From Pseudoalteromonas citrea (lineage in GTDB: Bacteria; Pseudomonadota; Gammaproteobacteria; Enterobacterales; Alteromonadaceae): 64,000 nt of DNA. The notes under the pieces are model-generated. The model did not search any database. It was given only the letters and a program-made list of their open reading frames with translations, and was not told where the DNA came from. This document shows positions 19,755 to 27,799 of this stretch, piece by piece; positions within the stretch are counted from its first letter, which is position 1, and each line of letters starts with the position of its first letter. The position numbers and the translations under genes were made by a program. Where the stretch lies: NCBI RefSeq assembly GCF_000238375.3, contig NZ_AHBZ03000014.1, forward strand, positions 558,001 through 622,000, read 5' to 3'.

Positions 19755-20009
19755 ATGACTATTTTCAGCAAACTTACTATCACAGCAATACTTCTAAGCG
19801 CAAGTGTATCAACTCAGGCTAACACGTTAACGTCAGAGTTATACAACGAAGTATCGAGTCAAATTAACTCTATAATTTCTACGCAAATTGAAGAAGTTAA
19901 ATCAGCGACGTTACGCTCTGTGGTAGCTTCCTTATCAGAAGAATCAGAAAAGCAAAGCAATGACACTGCTAACTTTGAGCCAAGTAAAGGTGACCGCGAT
20001 GACAAATGA
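19755..20009 (+). CDS. small exported protein of unknown function
   Basis: An 84-residue protein with a clear Sec signal peptide (MTIFSKLTITAILLSASVS, cleavage probably after TQA at residue 22). The mature part is about 62 residues, rich in Ser, Glu and Thr, with a helical stretch of regularly spaced hydrophobic residues (LYNEVSSQINSIISTQIEEV). The tail is highly charged (EPSKGDRDDK). There are no cysteines and no known domain. AAAGGA precedes the ATG, and the stop codon overlaps the next small ORF. A sigma54-like promoter lies upstream. A periplasmic partner for the membrane peptide encoded next is a guess. Confidence 0.65.
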   Translation: MTIFSKLTITAILLSASVSTQANTLTSELYNEVSSQINSIISTQIEEVKSATLRSVVASLSEESEKQSNDTANFEPSKGDRDDK

Positions 20010-20118
20010 GACCGTGCTAATTAGCTTATTTGCACTGCCAGTCATTAGTTTATTTATCGGATATGTAAGTGTTGAGTTAGTGAAGAGAATTAATTTAAGA
20101 TTCACCACATTAGCGTAA
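19999..20118 (+). CDS. 39-residue single-span membrane peptide
   Basis: A short ORF starting at an ATG inside the last codons of the preceding gene (11-base overlap), with AAAGG 9 bases upstream, so it looks translationally coupled. The product has a short acidic N-terminus (MTNETV), one hydrophobic helix (LISLFALPVISLFIGYVSV) and a basic C-terminus (ELVKRINLRF). That is the pattern of a small inner-membrane protein with its C-terminus inside. No homolog is recognised. Its size makes it easy to miss in automatic annotation. Confidence 0.5.
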   Translation: MTNETVLISLFALPVISLFIGYVSVELVKRINLRFTTLA

Positions 20119-20158
20119 AAAGTAACGAAAGCAGTAAAAAGAGACGGGTATGATATAT

Positions 20159-20183
20159 AAAAAAACCCGCCAAATGGCGGGTT
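20159..20183 (-). terminator. peroxiredoxin gene terminator
   Basis: AACCCGCC/GGCGGGTT stem with a 4-base loop. On the minus strand it is followed by T7, 17 bases after the stop codon of the peroxiredoxin gene. Confidence 0.9.
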
Positions 20184-20199
20184 ATCAAACTAAAGCGAA

Positions 20200-20805
20200 T
20201 TATAGTGCGCTTTCGTTCTCAGATAGGAATTTAGCAACACCTTCAGGGCTTGCGTCCATACCAGCTTTACCTTCAGTCCAACCAGCAGGACATACTTCAC
20301 CGTGCTCACTGTGGAATGCTAATGCATCAACCATACGTAGCATTTCATCGATGTTACGACCTAGTGGAAGGTCATTAACGACTTGGTGACGTACGCTGCC
20401 AGTTTCATCGATAAGGAATGAACCACGAAAAGCAACACCAGCTTCAGGGTGCTCTACGTCATACGCCTGACAGATTTCATGTTTAACATCTGCAACAAGT
20501 GCGTATTTAACTGGACCAATACCACCTTCGTTTACAGGTGTGTTACGCCATGCGTTATGTGAGAACTGTGAGTCAATAGAAACACCAATCACTTCAACGC
20601 CGCGCTTTTGGAACTCTTCAAAACGCTTATCAAATGCGATTAGCTCTGAAGGACATACGAAAGTGAAATCTAGTGGGTAAAAGAAGATAACGGCTTTTTT
20701 GCCTTTAATAGTCTCATGTAGGTTATAGCTATCTACAATCTCACCGTTTCCTAATACTGCTGCTGCTGTAAAATCTGGTGCCTGACGGCCTACTAATACA
20801 CCCAT
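20200..20805 (-). CDS. typical 2-Cys peroxiredoxin (AhpC/TSA family)
   Basis: This enzyme reduces hydrogen peroxide and organic peroxides using thiol donors. The product has 201 residues from the ATG at 20805 (MGVLVGRQAPDF), which has TTTGGAGA 7 bases upstream; the longer in-frame extension has no ribosome site. The peroxidatic Cys51 lies in FVCPSE and the resolving Cys172 in EVCPAGW, so it is a typical 2-Cys enzyme. It is longer than E. coli AhpC (187) and resembles the TsaA/PrxII-like group of marine gammaproteobacteria. No ahpF is adjacent, so thioredoxin is the probable reductant. It is monocistronic. Confidence 0.93.
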   Translation of the reverse strand: MGVLVGRQAPDFTAAAVLGNGEIVDSYNLHETIKGKKAVIFFYPLDFTFVCPSELIAFDKRFEEFQKRGVEVIGVSIDSQFSHNAWRNTPVNEGGIGPVKYALVADVKHEICQAYDVEHPEAGVAFRGSFLIDETGSVRHQVVNDLPLGRNIDEMLRMVDALAFHSEHGEVCPAGWTEGKAGMDASPEGVAKFLSENESAL

Positions 20806-21021
20806 TGTATTCTCCAAATAGTTAGGTTTATATCCAATTGAGTCGCATACATTCACACGACGTCATTACATTATTACTGCTTATATTGAGGCGTTAATCA
20901 AGAAAACAACCCCAATCAAAAATTTGCCTAAGTGTATGCGTCTGTGGGATAAATTGATAATCGATTTTAACGATAGGTGCAATCGATTTTTATGAATGTA
21001 CTTTGTCTAACCCACTCTCTG

Positions 21022-21224
21022 TTAATTAACCTCAGGTTTGGAGAAGGGTTTTGGAATAGAAAATGTTTTGAAAACAAACTTACGTACAATCCAATGATGA
21101 TATTTTACTCAATATCAAGGCGCTTTCATTTGTAATAGCGGGCTATTACAAATGAAAGCAACGCCGAGAGTGAGAAAAATAGCTTTATTGGGCAAATTCG
21201 CTTATCCAGAGCTGAGGTTAATTA
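21022..21224. mobile_element. MITE-like palindromic element (putative)
   Basis: The outer arms are related in inverted orientation: the left end reads TTAATTAACCTCAG (21022-21035) and the right end CTGAGGTTAATTA (21212-21224). Similarity continues inward (GGAGAAG versus GGATAAG). A perfect 18-bp inverted repeat with a 2-base centre (21122-21139 and 21142-21159) lies inside. No transposase is encoded, which fits a non-autonomous element of about 200 bases. No clear target-site duplication was identified. Confidence 0.45.
21122..21159. repeat. perfect 18-bp inverted repeat
   Basis: Two 18-base arms are exact reverse complements separated by GG. The arm includes CATTTGTAATAGC. There is no T tract, so it is not an intrinsic terminator; it forms the core of the putative MITE. 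Confidence 0.85.
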
Positions 21225-21237
21225 CAGTCGCAGATAC

Positions 21238-21263
21238 AAAAAAGCCTCGCGGTGCGAGGCTTT
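21238..21263 (-). terminator. fadR terminator
   Basis: GCCTCGC/GCGAGGC stem with loop GGT. On the minus strand it is followed by T6, 16 bases after the fadR stop. Confidence 0.88.
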
Positions 21264-21278
21264 CAAATCAAACAGTAA

Positions 21279-21992
21279 TTAGTCCATTATATTTGCGGGC
21301 ATATCGCCGCGTAATTGTAGCCAAATCTCACCACTTTGATGACCATACTTTCGCACCAATGAGATAGCGCCATCATGATCTTTATTTTCGGCCAATACCG
21401 TTAAATCTTTATAAAACTGACGCGCTAATTCACGAGTGCGTGCATCTGAGAAGTAATGTCCACCAATTTTAGAATACAGCCCTTTGAAACCATTCAGTAC
21501 TAATACATAAATGTGATTGTTTCCAGCGGCAGCCAACTGATGATGAACGCGATAGTCATATTCAGCGAATGCATCTGCAGAGTCTTCTAATTCATCGCTC
21601 TTAGACAAAATTTCTATAACTTGCTCAGGATTAACTTTAATAGCTGCACGCGTATATATCGCGCTAATATTTGTGCGAGCAGACAACAACTGATCTGTCA
21701 GCTCTGGCATTTTATCTTCGTCAAGACGGGCTAATGTCTCAAGGATATTCAGACCAGACGTTTCCCAAAAGTTATTAACGCGTGTCGGTTTGCCATGCTG
21801 AATAGTTAACCAGCCGTCTCTCGCTAGACGCTGTAATACTTCACGTAACGTAGTTCGCGTAACACCAATTAACTCAGATAATTCACGTTCTGCAGGCAAG
21901 ATAGAACCCGGTGGAAATTCACCGTTCCAAATTGATTCGACAATATATTCCTCAGCAAATCCTGCTGGGCTTTTGGCTTTGAAAATTCTCAT
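21279..21992 (-). CDS. fadR: fatty acid metabolism regulator FadR
   Basis: FadR is a GntR-family DNA-binding protein that represses beta-oxidation genes and activates unsaturated fatty acid synthesis; long-chain acyl-CoA releases it from DNA. The 237-residue product (E. coli 239) has an N-terminal winged helix nearly identical to E. coli Fad[36 protein letters not shown] and [17 protein letters not shown]. The acyl-CoA-binding C-terminal domain retains [19 protein letters not shown] and HYFSDARTR. It is divergent from dsbB, close to the E. coli neighbourhood. This sequence level makes it FadR itself rather than a generic FCD regulator. Confidence 0.96.
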   Translation of the reverse strand: MRIFKAKSPAGFAEEYIVESIWNGEFPPGSILPAERELSELIGVTRTTLREVLQRLARDGWLTIQHGKPTRVNNFWETSGLNILETLARLDEDKMPELTDQLLSARTNISAIYTRAAIKVNPEQVIEILSKSDELEDSADAFAEYDYRVHHQLAAAGNNHIYVLVLNGFKGLYSKIGGHYFSDARTRELARQFYKDLTVLAENKDHDGAISLVRKYGHQSGEIWLQLRGDMPANIMD

Positions 21993-22174
21993 CTAACACC
22001 ACTTCGTTAAACATGCGACTGCATCATTTTGATAAGCCACTGATTGTACCAGATGCCTGCTAACTAACAAGCAAAGATCTCTAAACCAGCTTATTCATGT
22101 GTAGATTTATCTGACAACGGTTGCAGTGCTTACCTCTCATGACACATAATATATAAAAAATAATAGGAAGAATT

Positions 22175-22699
22175 ATGAATTGGATGGCAAATTTACCCTA
22201 CTCTCGTAAAGCTTGGGGGTTGCTTGCACTGAGTGCTTTTATATTTGAAGCTGTCGCCTTGTTTTTTCAATATAATATGGGGTTAGAGCCATGTATTATG
22301 TGTATTTATCAAAGAACTGCGATGTTGGGCCTTTTATTCGCAGGCGTCATTGGCTTTGCCGGGCCAAATAACCTACTAGTTAGAAGTACTGGATTAATAT
22401 GTTGGGGGATCGCCAGTATCTGGGGTTGGCTCATTGCGCGTGAACATACGTATATGCAGATAACCACAGATCCTTTTGCATTTACTTGTGACATAGTACC
22501 GAACTTCCCAGCTTTTTTACCGTTACATGAGTGGCTCCCTGCTTTTTTTGCCGCAACGGGTGATTGTGGAAATATTGATTGGGAATTTTTAACTTTGAGC
22601 ATGCCTAATTGGATGGAAGTGATCTTTGCTTTTTATAGTCTCAGTTTTATTGGCGTGATGGTTTGTCACCTTGTGTCACACAAAGGGCAAAAATCATGA
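22175..22699 (+). CDS. dsbB: disulfide bond formation protein DsbB
   Basis: DsbB is an inner-membrane oxidase that reoxidises periplasmic DsbA and passes electrons to quinones. The protein has 174 residues with four hydrophobic segments. The first periplasmic loop contains the CXXC pair Cys40/Cys43 (EPCIMCIYQR). The second loop has the other redox pair, Cys105 (FTCDIVPNFP) and Cys131 (TGDCG). All four essential cysteines are therefore present. It is divergent from fadR. Its stop codon overlaps the ATG of the next gene (ATGA), which suggests translational coupling with a small membrane protein. Confidence 0.96.
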   Translation: MNWMANLPYSRKAWGLLALSAFIFEAVALFFQYNMGLEPCIMCIYQRTAMLGLLFAGVIGFAGPNNLLVRSTGLICWGIASIWGWLIAREHTYMQITTDPFAFTCDIVPNFPAFLPLHEWLPAFFAATGDCGNIDWEFLTLSMPNWMEVIFAFYSLSFIGVMVCHLVSHKGQKS

Positions 22700-23013
22700 T
22701 TGCATGGAAACTTAGTCAAATCGCTGCACTCACCCCATACAAGCTAAGAGAAAAACAGCAGATCTTAGCATTGGCTATTGCTGAGCTGTCAGCCACACAA
22801 AAAGTATCTTTAAGAGTCGCAAAACTATGTGTATTGATCCCCTTTTTTATCATGTTTGCCTATATTAAAGGCTGGATACTCATTCCCTTATTACTCGTAG
22901 CTGGGCTTCTCTATCCTCTTTTAACATCACCTATTGATATCTGGTTTGCTAAACCACACCTTGAAAAAGCAATCAGAGCATTCAAAGAACAAAATACAAC
23001 ACAAGCCAGCTAA
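22696..23013 (+). CDS. small membrane protein of unknown function, coupled to dsbB
   Basis: A product of about 105 residues from the ATG at 22696, which overlaps the dsbB stop by 4 bases. The N-terminus is amphipathic (MIAWKLSQIAALTPYKLREK). Two hydrophobic segments follow at about 48-65 and 68-85 (IPFFIMFAYIKGWILIPLLL), then a charged tail. There are no cysteines in redox-like pairs. I do not recognise the family with confidence. The tight coupling to dsbB suggests coexpression, but a shared function is only inference. Confidence 0.7.
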   Translation: MIAWKLSQIAALTPYKLREKQQILALAIAELSATQKVSLRVAKLCVLIPFFIMFAYIKGWILIPLLLVAGLLYPLLTSPIDIWFAKPHLEKAIRAFKEQNTTQAS

Positions 23014-23025
23014 GGCTTGTGTTGT
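22996..23025. terminator. 12-bp hairpin between convergent genes
   Basis: A perfect 12-bp stem (ACAACACAAGCC/GGCTTGTGTTGT, 6-base loop) spans the stop codon of the membrane-protein gene. It lies between convergent units, but the T tracts are poor on both strands. Confidence 0.4.
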
Positions 23026-23035
23026 AAGTCATCTA

Positions 23036-23347
23036 TTAAAAGGTAACTTTACCTTCTAATTTACCTATAATCCCCTGTCCTATCCCTTTAACTTGACTCA
23101 GTGATGCTAAATCAAAAAAATTGCCATGTTTGGTTCGATAGTCAATAATTGCCTGTGCCTTTTTCTTACCAATACCAGGTAACACGGCAAGCTCTTCTAA
23201 ATGTGCTAAGTTAATATTAATGGCCCTAGCATGTTCAATATTATCTGTTTGTGATGTTGGTGTAAGAAGTGATGGTACTTTTTCTGCTGTAAAACTAGAT
23301 GTACAAAAGAATAGAGAAGTGACCAGTAACATACTTTTGATATGCAT
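23036..23347 (-). CDS. ComEA-like helix-hairpin-helix protein
   Basis: A 103-residue exported protein. It has a signal peptide of about 20 residues (MHIKSMLLVTSLFFCTSSFT) and a short linker. A C-terminal ComEA-type domain (about 42-103) follows, with two helix-hairpin-helix motifs: LAVLPGIGKKKAQAIIDYR and LSQVKGIGQGIIGKLEG. ComEA-type proteins bind DNA in the periplasm and pull it in during natural transformation. A single-domain secreted HhH protein fits that role, and type IV pilus genes are present elsewhere in the window. The gene is monocistronic; two small hairpins occur in its upstream region. Confidence 0.85.
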   Translation of the reverse strand: MHIKSMLLVTSLFFCTSSFTAEKVPSLLTPTSQTDNIEHARAININLAHLEELAVLPGIGKKKAQAIIDYRTKHGNFFDLASLSQVKGIGQGIIGKLEGKVTF

Positions 23348-23378
23348 ATTTCCCTCCTGGAAATTATCATATGATGTA

Positions 23379-23399
23379 ATTAGGAGCGACGCTCCTAAT
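23379..23399. repeat. perfect 10-bp inverted repeat upstream of comEA-like gene
   Basis: ATTAGGAGCG and CGCTCCTAAT flank a single A. It lies 32 bases before the comEA-like ATG, with no T tract, so an operator or leader hairpin is more likely than a terminator. A second small hairpin (AACCTAA/TTAGGTT) follows within 10 bases. Confidence 0.6.
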
Positions 23400-23589
23400 G
23401 TCGAGTAACCTAATATCTTTAGGTTTATTAAATAAAGTTCTTGGTCAAAGGTTTGTCAAATTAAAAACACAGAAAAAACACTAACATACTGTATATAAAC
23501 AAATTTATTATAAGAATTGATTCTGTGCTGTCATATTATTAACGTTAAAACTATGATAATCTGCTTGCAAGTTACAATTTAAAATATTA

Positions 23590-23605
23590 CTGTATAAAAA
23601 AACAG
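23590..23605 (+). promoter_or_regulatory. LexA (SOS) box of yebG
   Basis: CTG-N10-CAG with an AT-only core (CTGTATAAAAAAACAG) sits 18 bases before the yebG ATG. It matches the gammaproteobacterial LexA consensus CTGTATATATATACAG closely, and yebG is a known SOS gene in E. coli. Confidence 0.85.
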
Positions 23606-23623
23606 TGTTACGCAGGAGTGATC

Positions 23624-23929
23624 ATGGCTGTTGTTATTAAGTATGTTGTAGAAAGAAATGGAGTCGAGCGCATGACCTTTACCAGTAAAAAAGAGGCTGA
23701 TGCTTACGATAAAATGTTGGACGTCGCTGAATCACTTGAGCAAATGCTTAGTAAAGTAGATGTGCCGTTGAGCGAGCAACAAGTTGAATCTTTAGCACTC
23801 GAAATCGCCAAGCAAAAAGATGAATTCTTATCCGTACTTAAAGGCGCTAAACCCGACACGCCAAAAAAAGTAAAAAAAGCAGATACTGATGACACTGATG
23901 AAAAAGTAACAAAGATTAATCAGGCATAA
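23624..23929 (+). CDS. yebG: SOS-inducible protein YebG
   Basis: YebG is a small LexA-regulated protein of unknown biochemical role. The product has 101 residues from the ATG at 23624, which has AGGAG 7 bases upstream. The N-terminus (MAVVIKYVVERNGVERMTF) and TSKKEADAYDKMLD match E. coli YebG closely. The C-terminus is Lys/Asp-rich and variable, as in the family. A LexA box directly upstream supports the assignment. A bidirectional terminator shared with aspC follows. Confidence 0.93.
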   Translation: MAVVIKYVVERNGVERMTFTSKKEADAYDKMLDVAESLEQMLSKVDVPLSEQQVESLALEIAKQKDEFLSVLKGAKPDTPKKVKKADTDDTDEKVTKINQA

Positions 23930-23958
23930 AAAAACCGCTCATAGAGCGGTTTTTTTAT
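23928..23958. terminator. bidirectional terminator yebG/aspC
   Basis: ACCGCTC/GAGCGGT stem with loop ATA, A7 on the left and T7 on the right. It serves yebG on the plus strand and aspC on the minus strand. Confidence 0.9.
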
Positions 23959-23970
23959 GCCTAATGCTGG

Positions 23971-25161
23971 TTATTTTAAAACGTCAGCAATCGCATTTGA
24001 GAAATAATCTATATTTGCTTGGCTAACGCCAGCAACATTTACGCGGCTTGAGCCTACGATATAAATGGCATAGTCTTTTTGCAGGCGATCTATTTGCTCT
24101 TTATTGATACCAAGGAATGAAAACATCCCATTTTGTTGATCAATAAATGAGAAGTCCTGAGCAACACCCTTTTCTGCCAAGCTATTCTTAATCAGGCTAC
24201 GTAATCCATTAATACGTGTGCGCATTTCATCTAACTCATCATGCCAAAGTTGAGTCAACTCTGTACTGCTTAGGATGGTATTAACAATATCAGCACCATG
24301 TGCTGGCGGCATTGAGTAAATACTACGGACAACACTCAATAATACTGAGTTTGATACATCTGCCGTCGCGCTATTATTAGAAATCAATGAACATGCACCA
24401 ATACGTTCACGGTAAAGGCCAAAGTTCTTCGAACAAGAAGAGCAAATCAACATTTCTTCGACTGTGTCAGCCAATAAGCGTAAACCTTTTGCATCTTCAT
24501 CTAAACTGCTACCAAAACCTTGATACGCAATATCTACCAGTGGCGTAAAACCAACTTCTTTTGCAAGATCAGCAACAACTTTCCACTGCGCTTCATTTAA
24601 ATCCATACCACTTGGGTTATGACAACACGCGTGTATTAAAACAACATCCCCTTTTGGTACTTGTTTTAATGTATCGATCATTTCATCAAACAATAAACCC
24701 TTATTTTCATAATCATAATAAGGATATTCTTTTACTGTCAGGCCTGCTGCTTCGAATAAGCTAATATGATTAGCCCATGTAGGTGTTGTAACCCAAACAG
24801 TTGCATCTGTATTACAACGCTTTATAAACTCAGCAGCCACACGGAGTGCACCTGTACCACCTGGAGTTTGTGCTGTACGTACACGGTTTGCTAATAACGC
24901 TTTGTGCTCACCAAGAAGCAATGACTCCATTTTCTGACAAAAGTCTAAGTTACCTGCAAGGCCAATATAAGATTTCGTTGTTTCGTTTTCTAATCTAAAT
25001 GCTTCCGCTTTTTTTACTGCTTTTAAAACTGGAGTATTACCTTGCTCGTCTTTATAAACACCTACGCCCAAGTCAATTTTATTCGGGTTTGTATCTTGCT
25101 TGTATGCAGCCATAAGACCAAGGATCGGATCTGTCGGTAAAGGTTTCAATGTTGAGAACAT
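23971..25161 (-). CDS. aspC: aspartate/aromatic aminotransferase
   Basis: A PLP-dependent class I aminotransferase that converts oxaloacetate to aspartate and usually also handles aromatic keto acids. The length is 396 residues, as in E. coli AspC. The start (PTDPILGLMAAY), GVGVYKDEQGNTPVLKAVKKAE, TAQTPGGTGALRVAAEF and HACCHNPSGMDL follow AspC more closely than TyrB. The PLP-binding Lys is in SCSKNFGLYRERIG near residue 244, and the substrate Arg region GRVNVAG-like (SSRVNVAGV) is present near the C-terminus. It probably also completes Phe and Tyr synthesis after PheA and TyrA. It is monocistronic. Confidence 0.93.
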   Translation of the reverse strand: MFSTLKPLPTDPILGLMAAYKQDTNPNKIDLGVGVYKDEQGNTPVLKAVKKAEAFRLENETTKSYIGLAGNLDFCQKMESLLLGEHKALLANRVRTAQTPGGTGALRVAAEFIKRCNTDATVWVTTPTWANHISLFEAAGLTVKEYPYYDYENKGLLFDEMIDTLKQVPKGDVVLIHACCHNPSGMDLNEAQWKVVADLAKEVGFTPLVDIAYQGFGSSLDEDAKGLRLLADTVEEMLICSSCSKNFGLYRERIGACSLISNNSATADVSNSVLLSVVRSIYSMPPAHGADIVNTILSSTELTQLWHDELDEMRTRINGLRSLIKNSLAEKGVAQDFSFIDQQNGMFSFLGINKEQIDRLQKDYAIYIVGSSRVNVAGVSQANIDYFSNAIADVLK

Positions 25162-25289
25162 AGGTTATCTCTTTTATTAGTGTAATCTCAGCATAAAGCT
25201 AATTGGCATAACAGCTTATATGCACTGAATAAACGGGGTTAAAACTGGCTTTATAGTAACATAAATTGTCTATAACAATAGTCTAGCCC

Positions 25290-25952
25290 TCACGGTAAAT
25301 AATGAGGAATTCTAATGCATGCCGCAATTAGTATTGCTAAAGTTTCCGCTGTAAAAAAATCATTCCGAAACGCTTCTGCATCAATAATTCCAATACATTG
25401 CATTTGTTCATTATAAAGTGGTAAGCAGCTTTCAGACTGTACTTTTGGATCGCATGTATAATACTCACCGCCATTTGCTACGTAATTTTGTACATTGTTA
25501 ATAACACGGCCTAAGCCGCTCATGACAACTTGTACATTATTGCTGGTTGCAGCAAAAGTATCATTGACTGGAAACAGCGGCCGGCTAGGTGCACCACAAT
25601 AAGCCAGCTTTAATAGCTGTAGCCCATCTTTTGTCGTAATATTTTGATAGATCCCAAACCAATCTACATGCGTTTTTTGCTCAATATAATAGACAATACT
25701 TTGTAATTGGCTTAGACGCTGACAGTTGTCTTCAGAACGCGCTAAATAGCTATCTAATTCAAACGGAGTCTCTTGCAGATGCCCAAATAAACTACATGCT
25801 CCACCTTCCCCTAATTCTGGGATCATAAACGACCAAACCGCTTCCTGTTTATTCGCTGTCTCAGCGATAAAACGATCCAGTTCAGACAATGCCTCTTCAA
25901 TTTGAAAAACGTTGATATCCACGTTAGCACGAGTTAGGTATTTTGAAATCAT
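25290..25952 (-). CDS. GAF-domain protein
   Basis: A 220-residue cytoplasmic protein. The C-terminal 130 residues look like a GAF fold: VDWFGIYQNI near 95, a helix, and SCLPLYNEQMQCIGIIDAEAF near 175-195. That last motif resembles GAF proteins of the free methionine-R-sulfoxide reductase type. Several cysteines are present (AYCGAP, YYTCDP, ESCLP, MQCIG), but their spacing does not clearly match the catalytic set of fRMsr. The N-terminal 90 residues are not recognised. It lies between aspC and the CrsR-like gene on the same strand. Signal or redox sensing is possible; the function is not assigned. Confidence 0.65.
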   Translation of the reverse strand: MISKYLTRANVDINVFQIEEALSELDRFIAETANKQEAVWSFMIPELGEGGACSLFGHLQETPFELDSYLARSEDNCQRLSQLQSIVYYIEQKTHVDWFGIYQNITTKDGLQLLKLAYCGAPSRPLFPVNDTFAATSNNVQVVMSGLGRVINNVQNYVANGGEYYTCDPKVQSESCLPLYNEQMQCIGIIDAEAFRNDFFTAETLAILIAACIRIPHYLP

Positions 25953-26128
25953 TTAGCCATCTACACATCTATAAGTATATTTGGAGATTAACATGAAAAT
26001 ACTTTTTTGCAAATGTTCTGTTTCCCCTACCGAGGGGAGTAAAACGCTCAAAACTAGCTACTGAAAGTAATCAAATCGGAGAAAGTGGACATAAGTTACG
26101 AATAATGGAATGCAGATTGTAAGAAAAG

Positions 26129-27775
26129 TTATTGTAATGAATACACCATCTCTACTTCATTACCAGCATGGTTATACCTGATACTGTGTGCAATTTCAGT
26201 AAGTAAACTTAAACCCCTGCCATGTTCTCGTGATAGTTCAGTACCATGGCTTTGCTTATTGCGAAAACCATTACCGGAGTCACATATAGAAAAATAAAGG
26301 CATAAGGAATCAGGACAGTATCGTGCTGAAATGATAATTAAAGCATCATTAAGGTTGGTAAGTGCTTGCTCTCTTAATTGGTAAAACTCAAAAAAACCAT
26401 CTTCTTGGTTTTTAATTTCAGAATCGAGACCCAGTACGCCATGATCGAGTGAATTGTTATACGCCTCTGACAGCAGCAAAAATATGTTAGAGCGATGTTC
26501 ATTGATCCCTTCGACCTGACTTAAAACATCGACCAATTCTAGAATAGGATCGGTGCCTTTCATCTGATTTGCATTAAGGCTCATGGAAAAGTTAAATGGT
26601 AAACTTGAATATATCGGTTCTTCTAGTCGGTGCGCTTCACTAGCAATACAGTTAATAATTGCAATACTCAAATCATCTTGCTGCTCACCATGTTCTGAAA
26701 ACGTATGAACCTTGTCGATTATATCTGATGTCGTTATTAACGCAGTGCTAGATAACATTTTTTTTAATAACTCTTCACCAAACATCTCACCTTGCTGGCT
26801 TTCAGTTTCAATTATCCCATCGGTGGCCATCACAAGCCGTTGATCTGGTTTTACTTCAAGATGGATTAAATTTCTTTCAAATTCGTCTTCATCTAAAATA
26901 CCCAACGCCATGTGTTGCGACTCTAACGTTCTAAGTAATTTACCTTGTTGATCTATTAGATAGCAATCAGGAAGGCCGCCGAGCCAAGCTGAAATACTTT
27001 TTCCTGATTCACTCAGTTCCACAATAGCCGCGGCGCAAAACATATGGCCAGGTAATAAGCTATATAAGACATTATTTAACTCGAAGGCAATATCATTGAC
27101 AGCCATTCCCTTATTAACCATGGTATAAAAAACTCTAGAAGCGGGCAATGCGCCAACAGCTGCTGCCAAACCATGACCTGTGAAATCTCCTAATAAGCAA
27201 TAAAAGCCACCCATCGGACTTTTTGCCATTAAAAACATGTCACCATTAAACATCGACGCTGGAGATAAATGAAAATCACAATGTTGCGGGAACTTATTCT
27301 GTTGTGATAGCGCATTGCTGAATATATGCTCAACTATTTCATGTTCACGCTCAGTTTGATTGTAGTGATATTCAAGCTGCTTTTTTTGTAAATGGGCTTC
27401 TTGGCTCAGTTTTCTGGTGCGGGCATGCGCTTTAATCTTTGCCGATAATATTATTCTATCAAAAGGCTTATGAATAAAATCATCACCCCCTACGGCTAAA
27501 CATTTTTCAAAGCTTGCATGGTCCTCTAATGCCGTGATAAATATCACGGGTAAATACACATCTCCAGCCAACTGCTTTATCTTTGGTGCGGCTTCAAAGC
27601 CATCCATCACTGGCATCATCACATCTAACAAAACAATATCTATATCTGTACTTTGCAATACATCCAGTGCCTGAACCCCATCATTCGCAACCTCTACATG
27701 ATAGCTCTGCTGCTCGAGCATTGCTTTGAGTAAAGTACAGTTCAGGGGTTGGTCATCGACAACAAGAATACGCAC
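26129..27775 (-). CDS. crsR: CrsR-like response regulator: receiver + PP2C phosphatase + anti-sigma kinase
   Basis: A 548-residue three-part protein. The receiver (1-120) has LVVDDQP, phospho-Asp51 in VLLDVMMP, and KPF. A SpoIIE/PP2C-type phosphatase domain follows (about 175-375) with FNGDMFL, LLGDFTGHGLAAAVGALP and MATDGIIETES supplying the metal-binding acids. A C-terminal GHKL anti-sigma-factor kinase domain (about 400-548) has EAYNNSLDHG, ICDSGNGF and HGRGLSLL. This is the architecture of Shewanella CrsR, which sequesters or releases RpoS with the STAS protein CrsA. A matching STAS gene lies 24 bases upstream, so this is probably a two-gene partner-switch operon for the general stress response. 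The name is by architecture and context. Confidence 0.82.
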   Translation of the reverse strand: MRILVVDDQPLNCTLLKAMLEQQSYHVEVANDGVQALDVLQSTDIDIVLLDVMMPVMDGFEAAPKIKQLAGDVYLPVIFITALEDHASFEKCLAVGGDDFIHKPFDRIILSAKIKAHARTRKLSQEAHLQKKQLEYHYNQTEREHEIVEHIFSNALSQQNKFPQHCDFHLSPASMFNGDMFLMAKSPMGGFYCLLGDFTGHGLAAAVGALPASRVFYTMVNKGMAVNDIAFELNNVLYSLLPGHMFCAAAIVELSESGKSISAWLGGLPDCYLIDQQGKLLRTLESQHMALGILDEDEFERNLIHLEVKPDQRLVMATDGIIETESQQGEMFGEELLKKMLSSTALITTSDIIDKVHTFSEHGEQQDDLSIAIINCIASEAHRLEEPIYSSLPFNFSMSLNANQMKGTDPILELVDVLSQVEGINEHRSNIFLLLSEAYNNSLDHGVLGLDSEIKNQEDGFFEFYQLREQALTNLNDALIIISARYCPDSLCLYFSICDSGNGFRNKQSHGTELSREHGRGLSLLTEIAHSIRYNHAGNEVEMVYSLQ

Positions 27776-27799
27776 AGGCTAAGGCCTTTTAGTAGTAAG

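Larger units (their letters stand above)
20806..21278. other. gene-free region between peroxiredoxin gene and fadR
   Basis: The stretch holds the peroxiredoxin promoter region, a MITE-like inverted-repeat element at about 21022-21224 and the fadR terminator. I found no ORF with coding character and no recognisable structured RNA. Confidence 0.6.

Noticed and set aside
23486-23505. Second LexA-like site upstream of yebG
   Set aside because: It has CTGTATATAA but no CAG partner at the required distance, so it is only a half-site.
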